A DNA stretch of 14,549 nt from CBDVBZ01 sp965372355 (lineage in GTDB: Bacteria > Krumholzibacteriota > Krumholzibacteriia > WVZY01). A model generated the notes under the pieces. It searched no databases. It was not told where the DNA came from and saw nothing but the letters and a program-made list of their open reading frames with translations. Shown here one piece after another: positions 12,470 through 14,549 of the stretch. Positions within the stretch are counted from its first letter, which is position 1, and each line of letters starts with the position of its first letter. The translations under genes and the position numbers were made by a program. Location: positions 1 to 14,549 of the forward strand of contig CBDVBZ010000094.1 in the NCBI GenBank assembly GCA_965372355.1, read 5' to 3'.

Positions 12470-14050
12470 ATGTCCAGGCGCCTGACCTGCGTCGTGCAGA
12501 CTGCCTTCGTCCTGCTAGTGATCGGTTTCGAGGCATGTAACCTCAACGACCCTCCCCAGCTACCGGTTCAACATGCCCCGATCATCGAGTATTTTCGACC
12601 CGATGAGTCCACGCTCGAACTCACCCTTGGACAGAATGTCGTCTTTTCGATAGACGCCATCGATCCGGATGGCTCTCCGCTTTCCTATCACTTCTTGATG
12701 GGTGATAGCACCGTCTCGAATGGTCCTGCCTGGCACTATACGGTTCGCGACACCGGCACGGAGACTGTCACCGCCCTGGTTTCCGATGGACAGCTCAGCG
12801 CGTCTGTTGCGTGGTCGCTCGAGCGGTCGGAGCCTCCGCCTCCCCCACCTCCACCTCCACCTCCCCCCCCACCACCACCCGACACGATCCCGCCCGACCC
12901 GGTTACACTCGTGTCTGCAGAGGCTGGTATCTACACCCAGGGCACGGTGCAGGTGCTCCTCCGTTGGATGGCCGTCGGCGACGACGGTATGGAGGGTCAC
13001 GGGGCAACCCACGAAGTCCGATACTCCGACGAGCCTATCCTGGACGAAGCCACGTGGAGCGCGGCCGTGAAGCTCATCGTGGAAATTGCGCCCCCCGGAG
13101 TGATCCACGCTGTCACAGTCCATTTGCCACCGTGGCTGGGTCTGAAGTGGTTCGGTGTGCGGGCGACCGACGACGAGGGAAATATGTCGAGTCTGGGCAA
13201 CACGCGTTCTGTGGAAACCGTATCCGTGCGCATTAGTGGCAAGGTTGTAGACAGCTTCAATCAAGAACCCATAGAAGGAATTCACGTTGTTACCCTAGGT
13301 TTCACAACGACGACTCAAAGCGATGGGACTTACGACCTGCTTACGGTCGTCGAGAATCAGGCTCACATCGATTTTCGGGACGAGTTCGACCATGATGATA
13401 TCGGCCAATACATCGACACATACTTCGCCGGATGGGTTAGCCCGCAGACCCAGATCGACATTGCCCTGATCCCGGGTGTTGATCTCGAGACGACCGAGTA
13501 TCCGGACGCGGGCACGTGGTTTCGGGAAATGAGCCATACGATGTACCCACCGTCCCACCACTTCGGAGACAACCGGCTGCGCACGTGGGTCCTGCCCATC
13601 AAGGTGTATGTGCATCCGCTCGTTCATAACGGTCTCGATTACCAGCAAGCGGCCAGGAACACGTTTGGCGATTGGGAGCGGTGGCTGGATATGGACCTTT
13701 TCGAAATTGTGGATGCGGAGCCCGATACCGGTGTCACGGTTGCTTACTCCACGTCGAACACGAGGGATATCTACGATGTCCGTGTGCGCGATGCGGATCT
13801 CTTTCCGGTCAAGGGGACCATCTACATGCGAAAGATCTATAGCGCCTCGGATGAATTGTACTATCGCACGGTCGTTGCGCACGAAATCGGACACGCGCTG
13901 GGTATGGATCACAGCACCGACCGGCTCCACCTGATGATCGGGTCCCGTGCACCTGTCGTATCAGAACCGTCACCCGATGAGATCTGGCTGGGAAAGGTGA
14001 TGTACCATCTGCCACGGGGAATCGACATGGATACGTTCCGATGGGATTAG
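12470..14050 (+). CDS. Secreted multidomain metzincin metalloprotease, probable lipoprotein
   Basis: This 526-residue protein has an N-terminal hydrophobic export segment ending at C23 (VLLVIGFEACN). The lipobox is imperfect because of the glutamate at -2. A PKD-like beta-sandwich follows (about 45-115, with IDAIDPDGSPLSYHF and TGTETVTALVSDG), then 16 consecutive prolines (122-137), a fibronectin-III-like region (about 140-250) and a carboxypeptidase-regulatory-like fold (VRISGKVVDSFNQEPIEGI, SDGTYDL). The C-terminal third is a matrixin-like catalytic domain with the zinc site HEIGHALGMDH (471-481) and the Met-turn M489. No cysteine-switch propeptide is seen. The substrate is unknown; the protein acts outside the cytoplasm or on the outer surface. 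The start has GGAAAGAG close upstream. It is divergent from the aminotransferase operon. Confidence 0.85.
   Translation: MSRRLTCVVQTAFVLLVIGFEACNLNDPPQLPVQHAPIIEYFRPDESTLELTLGQNVVFSIDAIDPDGSPLSYHFLMGDSTVSNGPAWHYTVRDTGTETVTALVSDGQLSASVAWSLERSEPPPPPPPPPPPPPPPPDTIPPDPVTLVSAEAGIYTQGTVQVLLRWMAVGDDGMEGHGATHEVRYSDEPILDEATWSAAVKLIVEIAPPGVIHAVTVHLPPWLGLKWFGVRATDDEGNMSSLGNTRSVETVSVRISGKVVDSFNQEPIEGIHVVTLGFTTTTQSDGTYDLLTVVENQAHIDFRDEFDHDDIGQYIDTYFAGWVSPQTQIDIALIPGVDLETTEYPDAGTWFREMSHTMYPPSHHFGDNRLRTWVLPIKVYVHPLVHNGLDYQQAARNTFGDWERWLDMDLFEIVDAEPDTGVTVAYSTSNTRDIYDVRVRDADLFPVKGTIYMRKIYSASDELYYRTVVAHEIGHALGMDHSTDRLHLMIGSRAPVVSEPSPDEIWLGKVMYHLPRGIDMDTFRWD
12833..12880 (+). repeat. Proline-codon repeat with an 8-C homopolymer
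   Basis: Sixteen proline codons (CCT, CCG, CCC and CCA mixed) make a C-rich low-complexity tract within the metzincin gene. It includes a run of eight C at 12863-12870. It encodes a rigid linker between the PKD-like and fibronectin-like parts. The homopolymer could slip during replication and shift the frame before the protease domain. Confidence 0.8.
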
Positions 14051-14072
14051 TATGGCTCGATGGTGACAGACG

Positions 14073-14081
14073 TGGTATAAT
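14073..14081 (+). promoter_or_regulatory. Strong extended -10 promoter for the beta-helix protein
   Basis: TGGTATAAT contains a perfect -10 TATAAT (14076-14081) with the TGn extension. No convincing -35 is found at 16-18 bp, as is common for extended -10 promoters. The start would lie near 14088, leaving a leader of about 133 nt. Confidence 0.55.
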
Positions 14082-14220
14082 ACGCCGTGGATAAGCCGTG
14101 TACCGGTCGGCTTCGGACCCTACACCACGTGCCATCCCCCTCTCCTGGTCGGAACTGCCGGCCCCACGACTCCTCTACGTTACCTGATCGTCAAGCCTCA
14201 CGACGCAAGGGGGTCCAACC

Positions 14221-14549
14221 ATGAAGCGTCGTCTCTGCGAAATACTCTCGTTTTTCATCATTACACTCACTCCCATACTGGCCACAGCCGATCTGATCAC
14301 CGTCCGCCAGGATGGGTCCGGGGACTATCTGACGATCATCGAGGCGGTTGCCGCCTCTGCCGCAGGCGATACCGTTGAAGTCGGTCCCGGCACATACCCG
14401 GAACCTGCCATGGTCGTGAATTACTCGCTGACCTTCCTGTCGACGGACGGCGCCGCCGCGACGACCGTAGATGGGCAGGATCTCGTCCGCATACTGGAAG
14501 TGAACAACTCGGGCACGAGCGTCATCGTGGATGGGTTTAGATTCATCGA
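14221..14549 (+). CDS. Secreted beta-helix-type repeat protein, N-terminal part (runs off right edge)
   Basis: The reading frame from the ATG at 14221 stays open to the window end (109 full codons). MKRRLCEILSFFIITLTPILATA is a clear Sec signal peptide with probable cleavage after ATA at residue 23. The mature part begins DLITVRQDGSGDYLTI, then IEAVAASAAGDTVEVGPGTY and later GTSVIVDGFRF. This is the usual opening of right-handed parallel beta-helix (pectate-lyase-like) proteins, where the first rungs read 'V..DGSGDY.TIQ.AV..A..GDTV.V.PGTY'. Such proteins are often very long and surface-bound, sometimes with a C-terminal sorting domain, which cannot be seen here. AAGGGGG lies seven bases before the ATG, giving good support for the start. 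Function unknown. Confidence 0.82.
   Translation, partial: MKRRLCEILSFFIITLTPILATADLITVRQDGSGDYLTIIEAVAASAAGDTVEVGPGTYPEPAMVVNYSLTFLSTDGAAATTVDGQDLVRILEVNNSGTSVIVDGFRFI

Noticed and set aside
1..14549. Search for CRISPR arrays, tRNA or rRNA genes, transposase genes, toxin-antitoxin pairs or defence genes
   Set aside because: No regularly spaced repeats, cloverleaf, rRNA-like stretch or mobile-element protein was seen by reading; the CPBP protease alone is not evidence of a defence system.

Overview
The window looks like a chromosomal segment from a moderately GC-rich, Gram-negative-type bacterium. The mix of housekeeping enzymes (ThyX rather than ThyA, Tag, a trans-sulfuration enzyme, a transketolase), a secreted metzincin, and a beta-helix protein opening with a 'VRQDGSGDYLTI' type repeat resembles uncultured FCB-group lineages such as Eisenbacteria or Krumholzibacteria. 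That placement is an inference from gene style, not from a marker gene. I see no rRNA, tRNA, CRISPR array, insertion sequence or phage gene.

Left part (1-5721). The start of an alpha/beta-hydrolase gene runs off the left edge on the minus strand, divergent from a PLP trans-sulfuration enzyme (255-1412). Next come a homologue of tRNA-queuosine alpha-mannosyltransferase (1507-2634), thyX with its own sigma70-like promoter (2747-3706), and a probable two-gene unit of a FIST ligand-sensor protein (3844-5064) and an NADPH-dependent F420 reductase-like oxidoreductase (5089-5721).

Middle gap (5722-6222). Directly after the oxidoreductase lies the broken C-terminal end of a GNAT acetyltransferase. 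A structured non-coding stretch follows: a sigma70-like promoter, a hairpin, two tandem 19-bp palindromic repeats, a 13-bp perfect inverted repeat that extends into a longer hairpin, and an operator-like dyad over the -35 of an ArsR-type repressor gene (6223-6540).

Centre (6728-8485). A STAS-domain protein, a CPBP intramembrane protease and 3-methyladenine DNA glycosylase I (tag) are closely packed: there are 16 bp between the first two and a 4-bp ATGA overlap between the last two. The tag gene then overlaps the convergent transketolase gene by 15 bp.

Right part, minus strand (8471-12175). A class I aminotransferase followed by an enlarged transketolase-like protein form a two-gene operon read right to left. 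Its leader holds an intrinsic-terminator hairpin with a T tract just before the aminotransferase start, and further upstream an exact FNR-type box (TTGAT-N4-ATCAA) placed about -42 from a candidate start site. This suggests oxygen- or redox-linked control with an added attenuation step.

Right part, plus strand (12470-14549). A secreted multidomain metzincin protease with a 16-proline linker diverges from that operon. It is followed by a strong extended -10 promoter and the start of a secreted beta-helix-type protein that is cut by the window edge.

The points most worth a second look are the FNR box plus terminator hairpin in front of the aminotransferase-transketolase operon, the changed TPP motif and cysteine cluster of that transketolase, the bacterial queuosine-mannosyltransferase homologue, and the repeat-rich gap before the ArsR gene.
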